IMG/VR virus record: IMGVR_UViG_3300022752_005671
Span: 62,001 to 126,000 of that record
From: a virus
Length of the DNA: 64,000 bases
Strand: one strand, 5' to 3'
Part shown: in pieces, positions 34,368-43,604 of the stretch
Layout: every line of letters starts with the position of its first letter
How positions within the stretch are numbered: the stretch's first letter is position 1
Notes under the pieces: generated by a model
What the model saw: only the letters and a program-made list of their open reading frames with translations
Told to the model about the DNA's origin: nothing
Database searches by the model: none
Position numbers and translations under genes: made by a program

Positions 34368-36002
34368 ATGCAAGAAAAACCGCTGACAAAGCATCAGCAA
34401 ATTAATGAAATCGTTAGATGCGGAAAAGATCCTGCATACTTTATAAGAAAGTATGCAAGAATTCAACATCCGCTAAAGGGAACGATACCATTTGATTTAT
34501 ATCCTTTTCAAGAAAATTGTCTGGATGATTTTCAAAAGAATCGTTTTAATATAGTTCTAAAATCAAGACAGTTAGGATTATCAACAATTTCTGCTGCATA
34601 TGCAGTTTGGTTAGCTATTTTTTATAAGGATAAAAACATTCTTGTAATTGCGACAAAATTAGCTACTGCTCAAAACTTTATTCGTAAAGTTCATGTAATG
34701 CTTCAATCGTTACCTAAGTGGCTATTGATGCCAAAATTTGAACCTTCGAAACAGCAAATTTCTTTTAGCAATGGTTCCATCGTTAAAGCAGTTCCTACAT
34801 CTGAAGATGCAGGACGCTCAGAATCTCTTTCATTATTGATAGTTGACGAATGTGCATTTATTAGAGATTTTGATACGATATGGACAGGCTTATATCCTAC
34901 CCTGACGACTGGAGGTAATGCTATATTAATTTCATCTCCAAATGGTGTCGGAGGTCTTTACTACCGCCTTTGGGTTGAAGCAGAAGCTGGAACGAATGAA
35001 TTTAATCCGATAAGGCTTCCGTGGACTGTGCATCCTGAACATGATGAAGAATGGTTCATTAAAGAAACAAGAAATCTTCCTAAGAAAAAAGTAAGCCAAG
35101 AATATCTTTGCGATTTTATCTCTTCAGGAGATACTTTTTTACAGTCTGAAGATTTAGAAGATTTAAGGTCGTTAGTTAGACATCCCATAGAAAAATCTGG
35201 ATTTGATAGAAACATTTGGATATGGGAACATCCAATCGTTGAAAAAAGATATGTTATTTCAGCTGATGTTTCTAGAGGCGATGCGGCTGATTATTCTGCA
35301 TTTCATATTTTAGATCAAAAAACCTGTGAAGTTGTTGCAGAATACATGGGCAAAATACCTCCTGAAAAATTTGCTGATTTACTATCCGAATGGGGAAAGA
35401 AATACAACAACGCTTTGATTTGTCCAGAAAACAACACGTTCGGATACTTCGTTAACGTTAAGCTTAGAGATACAGGATATCCAAAGTTGTACTATTCTAG
35501 CCACAGAGGAGACCCATTTTCTTATAGTCCAGTTAATCAAGATGAATTACCTGGGTTTCAAACGAATCAAAAATCTAGAGTACAAATTCTTACTAAATTA
35601 GAAGAATTAATCCGTAATAAGACTTTAAAAAGTCATTCTCAAAGGCTTTATGACCAACTACAAGCCTTTATATGGAACGGAAATAAACCAATGGCATCTA
35701 AAGACAGTCATGATGACTTAATCATGAGTCTTGCTATTGGAAGTTGGCTAACGGAAGGCGCACAAGGAACCAATGATTCTGGTTACGCTATGGCCATGGC
35801 AATGTTAAAAGCTACAGGCGTAGCAAGCATTGATGCAAGATCAATTCCAAATAATCCTACATACGCATTAGGTTCAAATTCTAAAAATCAAAGCCAAATC
35901 AATCCTGCAAACGTTTATAAACTTAGAGAATCATCTCAAGTAAAACATTTAGATCCAAAAACGAATCATGGAATGGATGATTTTTCATGGTTGTATAAGT
36001 GA
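34368..36002 (+). CDS. terL: Terminase large subunit, T4 gp17-like
   Basis: A 544-residue protein with two domains. The ATPase has a Walker A-like SRQLGLST (66-73), a Walker B LLIVDECAF (156-164) and an LISSPNG coupling motif. The C-terminal RNase H-like nuclease has Asp300 in SADVSRGDAADYSA, and the late acidic pair Asp449/Asp450 in KDSHDDLIMSLAIG. It pumps DNA into the prohead through the portal and cuts the concatemer. It starts one base after the previous stop. The portal gene follows after one small gene, a common arrangement. Confidence 0.95.
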   Translation: MQEKPLTKHQQINEIVRCGKDPAYFIRKYARIQHPLKGTIPFDLYPFQENCLDDFQKNRFNIVLKSRQLGLSTISAAYAVWLAIFYKDKNILVIATKLATAQNFIRKVHVMLQSLPKWLLMPKFEPSKQQISFSNGSIVKAVPTSEDAGRSESLSLLIVDECAFIRDFDTIWTGLYPTLTTGGNAILISSPNGVGGLYYRLWVEAEAGTNEFNPIRLPWTVHPEHDEEWFIKETRNLPKKKVSQEYLCDFISSGDTFLQSEDLEDLRSLVRHPIEKSGFDRNIWIWEHPIVEKRYVISADVSRGDAADYSAFHILDQKTCEVVAEYMGKIPPEKFADLLSEWGKKYNNALICPENNTFGYFVNVKLRDTGYPKLYYSSHRGDPFSYSPVNQDELPGFQTNQKSRVQILTKLEELIRNKTLKSHSQRLYDQLQAFIWNGNKPMASKDSHDDLIMSLAIGSWLTEGAQGTNDSGYAMAMAMLKATGVASIDARSIPNNPTYALGSNSKNQSQINPANVYKLRESSQVKHLDPKTNHGMDDFSWLYK

Positions 36003-36034
36003 GAGTATACATATAAGCATTCGAGGTAATGAAC

Positions 36035-36334
36035 ATGACATTGAGTAAAAAAAAGCTTCAACTTTCTTTGAATGAAGATGCAAAAACTATTTATGAAGGA
36101 TTAAATTCTCAAGAAGCACGAGATTTATTCAAATGCGTTACTGATTTATACGAAGAAGTTAATGAATTTGAGAATTGCGCACCACCTGCTGCCATCGATG
36201 CATTATCTCCTCATTTAAATCATGTTAGAGAAATGCTTGAAATGATGATGCAAAATCCAATGAATTATGTTTCTAACCTTCAAAAAGAAAAGGAAGAATC
36301 CCAAAAAGTTGTATTGAAGCCAACAAAAGCCTGA
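36035..36334 (+). CDS. Hypothetical small protein between terminase and portal
   Basis: A protein of about 99 residues. It is helical with a stretch of methionines (EMLEMMMQNPM) and a Lys/Glu-rich end. The second ATG (36035) is favoured because GAGG lies about eight bases before it, while the ATG at 36029 is too close. Its position suggests a packaging or head role, but no motif supports one. Confidence 0.6.
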   Translation: MTLSKKKLQLSLNEDAKTIYEGLNSQEARDLFKCVTDLYEEVNEFENCAPPAAIDALSPHLNHVREMLEMMMQNPMNYVSNLQKEKEESQKVVLKPTKA

Positions 36335-36394
36335 TTTTTTTAATCAACTAATAATTTAGGTTTTATAATATTTGATTGAAGGTTAAGACTAAAA

Positions 36395-38341
36395 GTGTCA
36401 AAAGAAAATCAAAATTTATTTCAACGATTGAGCCGTTTGTTTAAAAGCGGTCCTGTAGTAAAGCGTAAAGTAAAATCGATTGATACTACAATTGCAGTCG
36501 CTGACAAGACCAAATCTTCTGGTGCTCTTCTTTTCCAAAGATCTACATCTCCAACTTACTCTGTAATAACTGCAAATTCTTATAATCTCTCAGAACGTTT
36601 GATGAGATATCAAGATTTCCAAGAAATGGAATATACTGCAGAAATTGCAGCTGCTATGGACATCTATGCTGACGAAACAGTTGCACAAGATGATAAAGGA
36701 AGGGTTCTTCACGTTTATTCTGATGATGAAAAAATTAGAGATATTTTAGAAGATCTTTTCTACAACGTTTTGAATGTAGAATTTAATCTTCGATCTTGGG
36801 CTCGTAACCTTGTCAAATATGGCGACTTTTTTCTCTATAATGATGTTTCACCAACGCAAGGCGTAATTCATGCTTTCCCAATCCCAGTAAATGAAATTGA
36901 ACGTGAAGAGAATTATGATAGAGAAGATCCATTTGCGGTTCGTTATCGATGGTCAACTCTTGGGAACAGAACATTAGAAAATTGGGAAGTTACGCATTTC
37001 CGTCTTTTAGGAAATGATATGTTTCTTCCTTATGGATCATCGCTAATCGAACCAGCTAGAAGGATTTGGAGACAGTTAATTCTTCTAGAGGATGCAATGT
37101 TGGTTTATCGTGTTGTTCGCGCTCCTGAACGCCGTGTGTTTTATATTGACGTTGCTAATATTCCTCCTGAAAACGTTCCAATGTATGTTGAGGAACAACG
37201 AAAGAATCTTCGTACAAATCAAGTAATTGACAGAAATACTGGAAGAGTAGATTTAAGGTATTCTCCTCTAAGCGTTGAAGATGATTACTTCATTCCAGTC
37301 AGAGGCGGAGAATCAGGTACAAGAATTGATACTTTGGCCGGCGGCCAAAATGCTGCAACCGTTGAAGACGTTCAATATATGCAAAAGAAATTATTTGCAG
37401 CATTAAAAGTTCCAAGAGCTTATCTAGGATATGATGAGATGTTGTCTTCTAAGGCAACATTAGCTCAAGAAGATATTCGCTTTTCTCGTACAATAAGCGT
37501 TATTCAAAAAACTCTTATTTCTGAATTAAATAAATTAGCAATCATTCATTTATATTCTCATGGATATGACGGCGAAGAATTGCAAAATTTTACATTAAGG
37601 CTATCTAATCCTTCTACTATAGCGCAGCAACAAAAGCTTGAATTATGGAAATCTAAATTTGAAATTGGAGGATCTCTTCCAGAAGGAATGGGAAGTAAAA
37701 GATTCGTTCAAAAAGAAATTTGGGGTCTTAATGACGATCAAATTGATGAAATTAACGATCAAAGACTTAAAGAGAAAGTTACAGATCTTGGAATTGAAGG
37801 AGCGACCGCAGAAGCTGGAGAAGCTAGTCCCGAACAACCAGCAGCAGAAGAACCAGCTGCCGGAGAAGAAGCAGGAGGCGAAGAAGCCTCGGCCGGCGAA
37901 GATTTATTTGCAAATGATGACGTTAGCGATGATGCTTCTTCAAACTCAAAGCTTTTGATGTCAAGCAATATTGATGATGACGTTTTGCCAAGCATTGATG
38001 AAAAAGATTCAGCCCCAGTAAAGCCGAATGCTTATTCAAAAAAATACGCTTATAATCGTAAACGCCGCAGAGTGCAAAAGCACATACCAGATTTTAATAC
38101 TATGTTAAGTTCAAAAAACTCTTCATTATCTGATCCTCATGACAAAAACTGGATGAAGAGTTTGGTTAGCAATCCATTTGGAGAATCGGTAGATTTATCT
38201 AATGTGAGAAGTTCGCCTCCTCCTCTTTCTCCAAACATGATATCAACTTTAAAAAAGATGTCTAATACTTTCGGTATCGTTTCTAAAAAAGAAGGATTAT
38301 TAACTGAATCTGAAGAAATAGATATTGAAGTTAAAGAATGA
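36395..38341 (+). CDS. Portal protein, T4 gp20-like
   Basis: A 648-residue protein. The gp20 pattern is clear: EYTAEIAAAMDIYADETVAQ, later LVKYGDFFLYND, VTHFRLLGNDMFLPYGSSLI, then ARRIWRQLILLEDAMLVYRV and RAPERRVFYIDV. Twelve copies form the ring through which DNA enters and to which the neck binds. The start is GTG. The C-terminal region from about 480 is a low-complexity Ala/Glu stretch followed by a basic segment, so the gene is longer than T4 gp20 (524 residues). This addition may contact the scaffold or DNA. Confidence 0.92.
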   Translation: MSKENQNLFQRLSRLFKSGPVVKRKVKSIDTTIAVADKTKSSGALLFQRSTSPTYSVITANSYNLSERLMRYQDFQEMEYTAEIAAAMDIYADETVAQDDKGRVLHVYSDDEKIRDILEDLFYNVLNVEFNLRSWARNLVKYGDFFLYNDVSPTQGVIHAFPIPVNEIEREENYDREDPFAVRYRWSTLGNRTLENWEVTHFRLLGNDMFLPYGSSLIEPARRIWRQLILLEDAMLVYRVVRAPERRVFYIDVANIPPENVPMYVEEQRKNLRTNQVIDRNTGRVDLRYSPLSVEDDYFIPVRGGESGTRIDTLAGGQNAATVEDVQYMQKKLFAALKVPRAYLGYDEMLSSKATLAQEDIRFSRTISVIQKTLISELNKLAIIHLYSHGYDGEELQNFTLRLSNPSTIAQQQKLELWKSKFEIGGSLPEGMGSKRFVQKEIWGLNDDQIDEINDQRLKEKVTDLGIEGATAEAGEASPEQPAAEEPAAGEEAGGEEASAGEDLFANDDVSDDASSNSKLLMSSNIDDDVLPSIDEKDSAPVKPNAYSKKYAYNRKRRRVQKHIPDFNTMLSSKNSSLSDPHDKNWMKSLVSNPFGESVDLSNVRSSPPPLSPNMISTLKKMSNTFGIVSKKEGLLTESEEIDIEVKE

Positions 38342-38416
38342 TTAAAAAATTTTTAATTTCCTAATTGTATTATATTATTTATTTTTTATAACCACTAAAG
38401 AAAGGATCTGACCTTA

Positions 38417-39274
38417 ATGTCGGTTCATAATAAAAAAAGAAATACTGGTTTGTTATACGAATTTTTAATAAAGACGATATCACAAGCCTTAGTAGATGAT
38501 GATAAGAAAAAATCTTCAAAAGCATTGAAGATCGTAAAAACGTATTTCAAACCAGGAACAGAACTTTATAAAGAGTTTCGTTTAATAAACTCAATTATAA
38601 AGACAACAGTTAGTTCAGAAGCTGTAGCTGCTTCGATATTAAATGAAGCAAAGTTAGCTGCAAGATCTCATGATTTAAATGAACTTGATAAAGAAAAATC
38701 TTTATTAATTAGATCAATAAATCATCAATTAAATGATGATCATTTTTATGACCAACATATCTCAGAATATAAAACTTTTGCTACTGTTCAAAACTTACTA
38801 AACGATTGGAGATCAAAATCCCCTGATCTTTCTCGGATGGCATCATATGAAGATCAAATCGTTAATTGGCTTGTGACCGCGAAACAAGAGAAAAGTGATC
38901 ACATTGTTGTTGAAGGATCGCAAGGTTCAAATAGACTATTAATGAAGATCATGATGAAGAAGCTTGGAGAGAAATATGATAATTCTCTTACAAATGAGCA
39001 AAAATCTTTAATAAAAGCATACGCGTTTTCATCAGCAAATGATGATAATAAAACAATTTTATTAAAAATTAAAGAAATTAAAGAAAAGCTTATTAATTCA
39101 ATAAATTCTTATCTTTTAGAAAACTCTAAGAGCGAAAAATATCTATCAGATAAGTTAAATGAAGTGAAATCTAATTTGCTTGTTGATCATGAACAAGTAA
39201 ATGACTCTATTGTTGCTGAATATATGTTATACATCAAATTAATTGATGAATTGTCAGGAGGAGAAAATGTCTGA
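38417..39274 (+). CDS. Hypothetical helical head-region protein
   Basis: A 285-residue, almost entirely helical and highly charged protein. It begins MSVHNKKRNTGLLYEFLIKT and has KTYFKPGTELYKEFRLINSI. There is no family I can name. It lies between the portal and the prohead protease, where T4 has the small core proteins gp67 and gp68, and it overlaps the protease gene by eight bases. An internal core or assembly role is inferred from that position. An AAAGAAAGGA site lies before the start. Confidence 0.65.
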   Translation: MSVHNKKRNTGLLYEFLIKTISQALVDDDKKKSSKALKIVKTYFKPGTELYKEFRLINSIIKTTVSSEAVAASILNEAKLAARSHDLNELDKEKSLLIRSINHQLNDDHFYDQHISEYKTFATVQNLLNDWRSKSPDLSRMASYEDQIVNWLVTAKQEKSDHIVVEGSQGSNRLLMKIMMKKLGEKYDNSLTNEQKSLIKAYAFSSANDDNKTILLKIKEIKEKLINSINSYLLENSKSEKYLSDKLNEVKSNLLVDHEQVNDSIVAEYMLYIKLIDELSGGENV

Positions 39275-39878
39275 TTTAAGATTAATTAACTCGTATCAGG
39301 TTTTTGATTATACTCCTGAACAAATTAAAGAAGCAAAAGAAGAAAATTCTGGTAAAGTCGTGATGAAAGGTGTTTTACAAAAATCAGATACCTTGAATCA
39401 AAATGGCAGAATTTATCCTCGTAACGTTTTGGAACGTGAAGTTCGTAACTATCAAAAGTTTATCATCGAAAATCGTGCATTAGGTGAATTAGACCACCCA
39501 GATTCTTCTGTTGTTAATCTTAAGAATGTTTCTCACATTGTAAGAGAAGCATATCTTGATGGTGATGTAGTTTATGGATCTGTAGAAATACTGGACACAC
39601 CTTCTGGAAAAATATTACAATCTCTCGTTGAGTCAGGAGTGAAACTTGGAATTTCTTCTAGAGGAGTAGGAACGACAAAAAAGCAAGGCGACTATCAAAT
39701 AGTTCAAGACGATTTTCAATTAATTTGTTGGGACTTCGTTTCTGAACCTTCTACACCAGGAGCATTCATGATGGCAGAAGGAAGACAAATTAATCCAGAT
39801 GAATTACAAAGAGTATTCACAAAATCGGATAGAATTGATAGAATACTCAATGATATTCTTACTTCGAAAGGTAAATGA
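39267..39878 (+). CDS. Prohead core protease, T4 gp21-like
   Basis: A 203-residue protein. The core NGRIYPRNVLEREV, then RALGELDHPDSSVVNLKNVS (His77) and VKLGISSRGVGT (Ser130/Ser131), matches the T4 gp21 and herpesvirus-like assembly peptidase family with its Ser-His catalytic pair. It cleaves scaffold and capsid proteins during head maturation. The start at 39267 has AGGAGG just upstream; a longer reading frame begins at 39243 but lies within the preceding gene without a site. It sits between the portal and the scaffold, as in T4. Confidence 0.92.
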   Translation: MSDLRLINSYQVFDYTPEQIKEAKEENSGKVVMKGVLQKSDTLNQNGRIYPRNVLEREVRNYQKFIIENRALGELDHPDSSVVNLKNVSHIVREAYLDGDVVYGSVEILDTPSGKILQSLVESGVKLGISSRGVGTTKKQGDYQIVQDDFQLICWDFVSEPSTPGAFMMAEGRQINPDELQRVFTKSDRIDRILNDILTSKGK

Positions 39879-39880
39879 AC

Positions 39881-40288
39881 ATGGGAATGAATGATCCAAG
39901 AATTGGTTTTAATTCAGTTACTGAATTCATGGGGTCTGGACTTCCATGGGTGTTATCAGAGACTATATCAAGCACTGTTGTACAACATTCATTTGAAAAG
40001 GTTACAAAACATATAAAGATAAGAAATCATGCAGCTGATGGAGTCTATGTTAGATTAGGTTTTACTAGAAATGGAATTAACGGCGTCGGCGCAAATTATT
40101 ATTATAAAATAAACGGTCAAGAAACTTTAGAGCTTGACGCAAGAGTAAAAGAAATATTTCTTTTAAGAGATGCAGCGACCGATTGTGCAGTCAGCGTATA
40201 TGTCGAGTTGGTTGGTATTGATGCTTCAATGATGCCAGTTTTGACAGGATCAGTTGGCGGCACGGCATTCTGGGAAGGTGTTGGTTGA
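39881..40288 (+). CDS. Small beta-rich virion protein, probable capsid or neck decoration
   Basis: A protein of about 135 residues with a strongly beta character, for example KHIKIRNHAADGVYVRLGFT and AVSVYVELVGID. It has no signal peptide. I cannot name a family. The start is one of three close ATGs (39875, 39881, 39887); 39881 fits best with an AAAGG site nine bases before. The gene follows the protease by two bases. A role as a minor capsid or decoration protein is inferred from its fold style and context. Confidence 0.55.
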   Translation: MGMNDPRIGFNSVTEFMGSGLPWVLSETISSTVVQHSFEKVTKHIKIRNHAADGVYVRLGFTRNGINGVGANYYYKINGQETLELDARVKEIFLLRDAATDCAVSVYVELVGIDASMMPVLTGSVGGTAFWEGVG

Positions 40289-40291
40289 CAT

Positions 40292-40711
40292 ATGGGAATT
40301 ACTAAAGGACAATTAAAAGCTATTGTTAAAGAATGTCTTGTGGAGATTCTTGCTGAAGGAATTGGTTCTTCTAATAAATCTTCAATTCAAGAATCTTCTA
40401 CTAAGACTCAAAAAATGCAAGAAAAAGTTGTATCTCCCCGTAGAGGAGAACATGTTAAGTACAGCAAAACCATTGCCGAGACAATTAAACGTGAATCTAA
40501 TGGTAATTCAGTAATGGAGTCAATCTTTGCAGATACGGCAGCAAACACTTTGCCAATTATGTTAAATGAATCGCAACATGCTCAACCATTGGCACCTGCT
40601 AGCTCTATAGAAGGTGCAGTAGCAAGAAGTACCCCAGAACAGTTATTCGGAAATGACGTTGCTTCTAAGTGGGCTGAATTAGCATTTTCTGAAACGCCAA
40701 AGAAATTTTAA
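40292..40711 (+). CDS. Prohead core-like protein with N-terminal helix and C-terminal WAxLA motif
   Basis: A 139-residue protein. Its N-terminus (MGITKGQLKAIVKECLVEIL) is an amphipathic helix similar to that of the protein at 40766. The middle is polar and probably disordered. It ends in SKWAELAFSETPKKF. The same Trp-Ala-x-Leu-Ala element ends the scaffold protein at 41621 (ERWAKLAGIK). I infer a prohead core or packaged internal protein. It starts three bases after the previous stop. Confidence 0.6.
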   Translation: MGITKGQLKAIVKECLVEILAEGIGSSNKSSIQESSTKTQKMQEKVVSPRRGEHVKYSKTIAETIKRESNGNSVMESIFADTAANTLPIMLNESQHAQPLAPASSIEGAVARSTPEQLFGNDVASKWAELAFSETPKKF

Positions 40712-40765
40712 TTTTTTTTTTAGTAACAATAATTAAAGTATATATATTTGCACGAGGTTTATATC

Positions 40766-41068
40766 ATGAAGCTTACATCAACAGTATTAAAGAGAATTAT
40801 TGCAGAAGAAGTTGCCAAAATCAAGGAAGCAAAACTTTTTGGTGACATGGAATCTACAGAGGATGCAGCAAAGGACGCAGAAGAAGTTGATGCTGATGAA
40901 TATGCAGATTCTCTCGAGCATCATGTAGATCACTATAAGGCTCTTGGATTAGAAGAAGCTCGTTTAGTCAAGAGACTTTCTCAAATTCAAGAAGCAAAGA
41001 AAAAAGTTGCAAAAAAAGTTGTTGCAAAGAAAGCAGCAGCAAAAAAAGCACCAAAAAAGTCAAAGTGA
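40766..41068 (+). CDS. Small prohead core-like protein with Lys/Ala-rich tail
   Basis: A protein of 100 residues. The N-terminus (MKLTSTVLKRIIAEEVAKIK) is an amphipathic helix like that of the previous protein. The middle is acidic (EDAAKDAEEVDADEY). The end is a run of Lys/Ala repeats (KKVVAKKAAAKKAPKKSK). T4 gp67 is likewise a small acidic and basic core protein whose fragments stay in the head. The ATG at 40766 with CACGAGG upstream is preferred over a TTG at 40748. The basic tail could bind DNA. Confidence 0.6.
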   Translation: MKLTSTVLKRIIAEEVAKIKEAKLFGDMESTEDAAKDAEEVDADEYADSLEHHVDHYKALGLEEARLVKRLSQIQEAKKKVAKKVVAKKAAAKKAPKKSK

Positions 41069-41110
41069 TTTGATTATTTGTTTTTGTAGATTTTTATAGG
41101 AGGAAATGAC

Positions 41111-41605
41111 ATGGCTGGTCAAGGAAAATATACAGTTTATGCCCCACCGAGCAATGAAAAGAACAACTTGCTAGCAAAGTTATTTCCAAGCTCACCTACT
41201 TCAGGATTTGTTGGTAAAGAAGAAGATTATAAAAAAATCATTCTAAACCAAGGAAATTTGGTTCTTAAGAACGGATTACAACCTGGAGATTCATACTTCG
41301 GAACAGGAGTGAACATGGATTTTGCCGGCGCGCCAGATATCATCAAAGGTGCCGACGGTTTGTGGAAACAAGCTGGAGACCCAGCAAATTCGTTCGCTCC
41401 TGATTTGTCATCACCTGGACCAGGAAAGACAGATGGAACTGACAAGAGCGCTGATCCTGGATTAAAGGCAGTCGATCTTAAGCCAACTTATGTGCCAGGC
41501 GGTCCAAACACTGGAACTAGAAATCCAGCAGATTTTGCGAAGAAGATTGCAGCACAAACTTTAGGAGTCCAAACGAAGATGGGCTCTTCAGATTCTACTG
41601 GTTGA
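41111..41605 (+). CDS. Hypothetical head-region protein, Gly/Pro/Asp-rich
   Basis: A 164-residue protein rich in Gly, Pro, Asp and Lys, starting MAGQGKYTVYAPPSNEKNNL. Most of it is probably loop-rich or disordered. No family is recognised. A near-perfect AGGAGG precedes the ATG, and codon use is less AT-biased than elsewhere, so high expression is likely. It lies directly before the scaffold and may be an internal or minor capsid protein. Confidence 0.6.
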   Translation: MAGQGKYTVYAPPSNEKNNLLAKLFPSSPTSGFVGKEEDYKKIILNQGNLVLKNGLQPGDSYFGTGVNMDFAGAPDIIKGADGLWKQAGDPANSFAPDLSSPGPGKTDGTDKSADPGLKAVDLKPTYVPGGPNTGTRNPADFAKKIAAQTLGVQTKMGSSDSTG

Positions 41606-41620
41606 TTGCGGAGATAAAAA

Positions 41621-43552
41621 ATGTCAAAAGAACTATACGAAGAAGCTATTGCTGATTTAAAGAAAGTAAAAGAAGTTGCAGAGGATAATGCAAAACGTGC
41701 AATCGTTGAAGCTGTAGCTCCTCGTATAAGAGAACTAATAGAAAAAGAATTATTAGGCGAAGCAGCCGATGAAGGTATGGGTTGCGAATCTGATGAAGAT
41801 GAAGAAAAGCCTGATAAGATTTTGACAGATAAAAAGCCCGCTGATTCTTCTGAAGAATCAAACGAATCTACAGTTTCCATGGAGACAGTCACTAACGAAG
41901 TTGACGAAACTCTAAACGTAGAAGAAGCTGTTGAAAAAGTTGTTTCGACATCTTCTCCGGATGGAATAGATGAGGTAGAACAAAAATTACTCTACATTGA
42001 AAGAATGTTAGGCAAACTTACATCAACATCAACACGTTTGTCTGAATCAAACGCATTTAACCTTAGTTTAATTAATTTAAATGAAATGGTTGAAGCTATA
42101 TACGGATATATTCAAGAAAATGTAGAGGATCCTAATGTCAGATTAGGGTATGGATTAAAATTAAGAAAGTGTTTAACCAAACTTGAAAAACTTCAGGAGA
42201 CAAAAATGAATCGAGATCTTTTAAATGAAGAAGACGTTGCTTTAACAATCACAGGACTCCCAGATGATCTTGATCTTGAGGGTCTTGGAGTTACTCTACA
42301 AAAAGGTGAAGAGGGAGAAGAAGCTCCTGAAGGCGAAGAAGCCGAAGCCCCCGAAGGAGAAGAAGAAGCTCCTGAAGGTGGTGAAGGTGAAGAAGCCTTA
42401 GCCGGTGAAGAAGATATGCTCGGTGGCGAGGACGAAGTCGGCAAGAAAGAAGAATCTCTCAATCTTAGCGATGATATGTTAGTTGAGATTGATGAGAACA
42501 TGCTCCGTCGCGAAATTGCAAAGATGAAAGCGCTTCGTGAAGCTCATGATGAATCACATGATGTTCAAGCTTGGGGTCACGGTGCCGGCGAAGTTTCTGA
42601 TGAATTTGTTGAGGACGACATGGGAGAACCTCTCGAATTAGATCTATCTGAAGCTTTGGCTGAGCTTGATGGTGCAGCATCTCAAGGAACTCCTGCAGAG
42701 CTTGAAGATTATGCAGCAGAAGCTTCTGAAGTTGACGAAATGGAAGAAGTCGACGAAATGTATGAAGTTGATGAAATGGATGATGCGCATGAAGCTAAAG
42801 TTGGTCATGCTCAACTCGAAGTTGACGTTGATGAAGAACTTGAAGAAGTCATGAGCCAAGCAAAAGATTCTGAGGAACATAATACCAAAGGTAAGAATGT
42901 TCAATCAAGACAACCAGAATCAGTTCAAACAGAATCCATTCGTAAAGAAATGGCCAAAGAGCTTAAGCTTCAAGAGGTGCTTCGTAAACGCGCTTCTGAA
43001 TTAAAGAAGCTCTATGAAGCAACAAAGAAAGTTGCAACTAAGTCTTCAACACTTGTTGAGACAAAGAAAGCGGCAGCACATGGTGCAAAAATCAAGACTG
43101 CATACGCTGAAACAGCTGAACTCTACAACGGTTCAGTAACTAGATTTAATAAGCTTTCACGAGCCTTGTCAGAAAGTGCTCGTAAGAACGTTCGCTCAAA
43201 TAGCAACGTCACACCTGCTGCTAGCGCGGGAACAGATACGCTAAGCAAGAAGTTGGCAGAAACGAATCTGCTCAACGCTAAGCTTCTCTTCACAAATAAG
43301 CTCCTTCAAACAGAGTCGCTCACAGCTCGCCAAAAGGCACAAATAATTGAGCAACTTGATGGAGCAGAAACAGTTCGTGAAGCAAAGCTTGTGTACGAGA
43401 GCCTTTCAAAGGCTTTAGTGAAGACTCGTACGACTGTGACCGAAGGTCGCGTTCTAGGATCATCTTCACAAGCTACACGTCCAGCTTCAACCCAAACACT
43501 CAACGAAGGGTTTGAAGCAGAGCGTTGGGCAAAACTCGCCGGAATCAAGTGA
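41621..43552 (+). CDS. Prohead scaffold / core protein, gp22-like in position
   Basis: A 643-residue, very acidic, mostly helical protein. A central region of about residues 225-300 is built of Glu-, Ala-, Pro- and Gly-rich repeats of the type EEAPEGEE. Later parts alternate VDEMEEVDEMYEVDEMDD and basic helical segments. The last 11 residues, AERWAKLAGIK, resemble the end of the protein at 40292. T4 gp22 is also a helical, acidic scaffold encoded just before the capsid gene, and it is degraded by gp21. This one is more than twice as long. The start has GGAGA nearby. Confidence 0.78.
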   Translation: MSKELYEEAIADLKKVKEVAEDNAKRAIVEAVAPRIRELIEKELLGEAADEGMGCESDEDEEKPDKILTDKKPADSSEESNESTVSMETVTNEVDETLNVEEAVEKVVSTSSPDGIDEVEQKLLYIERMLGKLTSTSTRLSESNAFNLSLINLNEMVEAIYGYIQENVEDPNVRLGYGLKLRKCLTKLEKLQETKMNRDLLNEEDVALTITGLPDDLDLEGLGVTLQKGEEGEEAPEGEEAEAPEGEEEAPEGGEGEEALAGEEDMLGGEDEVGKKEESLNLSDDMLVEIDENMLRREIAKMKALREAHDESHDVQAWGHGAGEVSDEFVEDDMGEPLELDLSEALAELDGAASQGTPAELEDYAAEASEVDEMEEVDEMYEVDEMDDAHEAKVGHAQLEVDVDEELEEVMSQAKDSEEHNTKGKNVQSRQPESVQTESIRKEMAKELKLQEVLRKRASELKKLYEATKKVATKSSTLVETKKAAAHGAKIKTAYAETAELYNGSVTRFNKLSRALSESARKNVRSNSNVTPAASAGTDTLSKKLAETNLLNAKLLFTNKLLQTESLTARQKAQIIEQLDGAETVREAKLVYESLSKALVKTRTTVTEGRVLGSSSQATRPASTQTLNEGFEAERWAKLAGIK

Positions 43553-43604
43553 TTCTCGAGTTAACAACTTTTAACAACTTTTTGATACGCACAGGAGAAA
43601 AACA

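Noticed and set aside
39243-39266. Earlier start for the prohead protease
   Set aside because: The AGGAGG site fits ATG 39267, and the extra residues lie inside the preceding gene.
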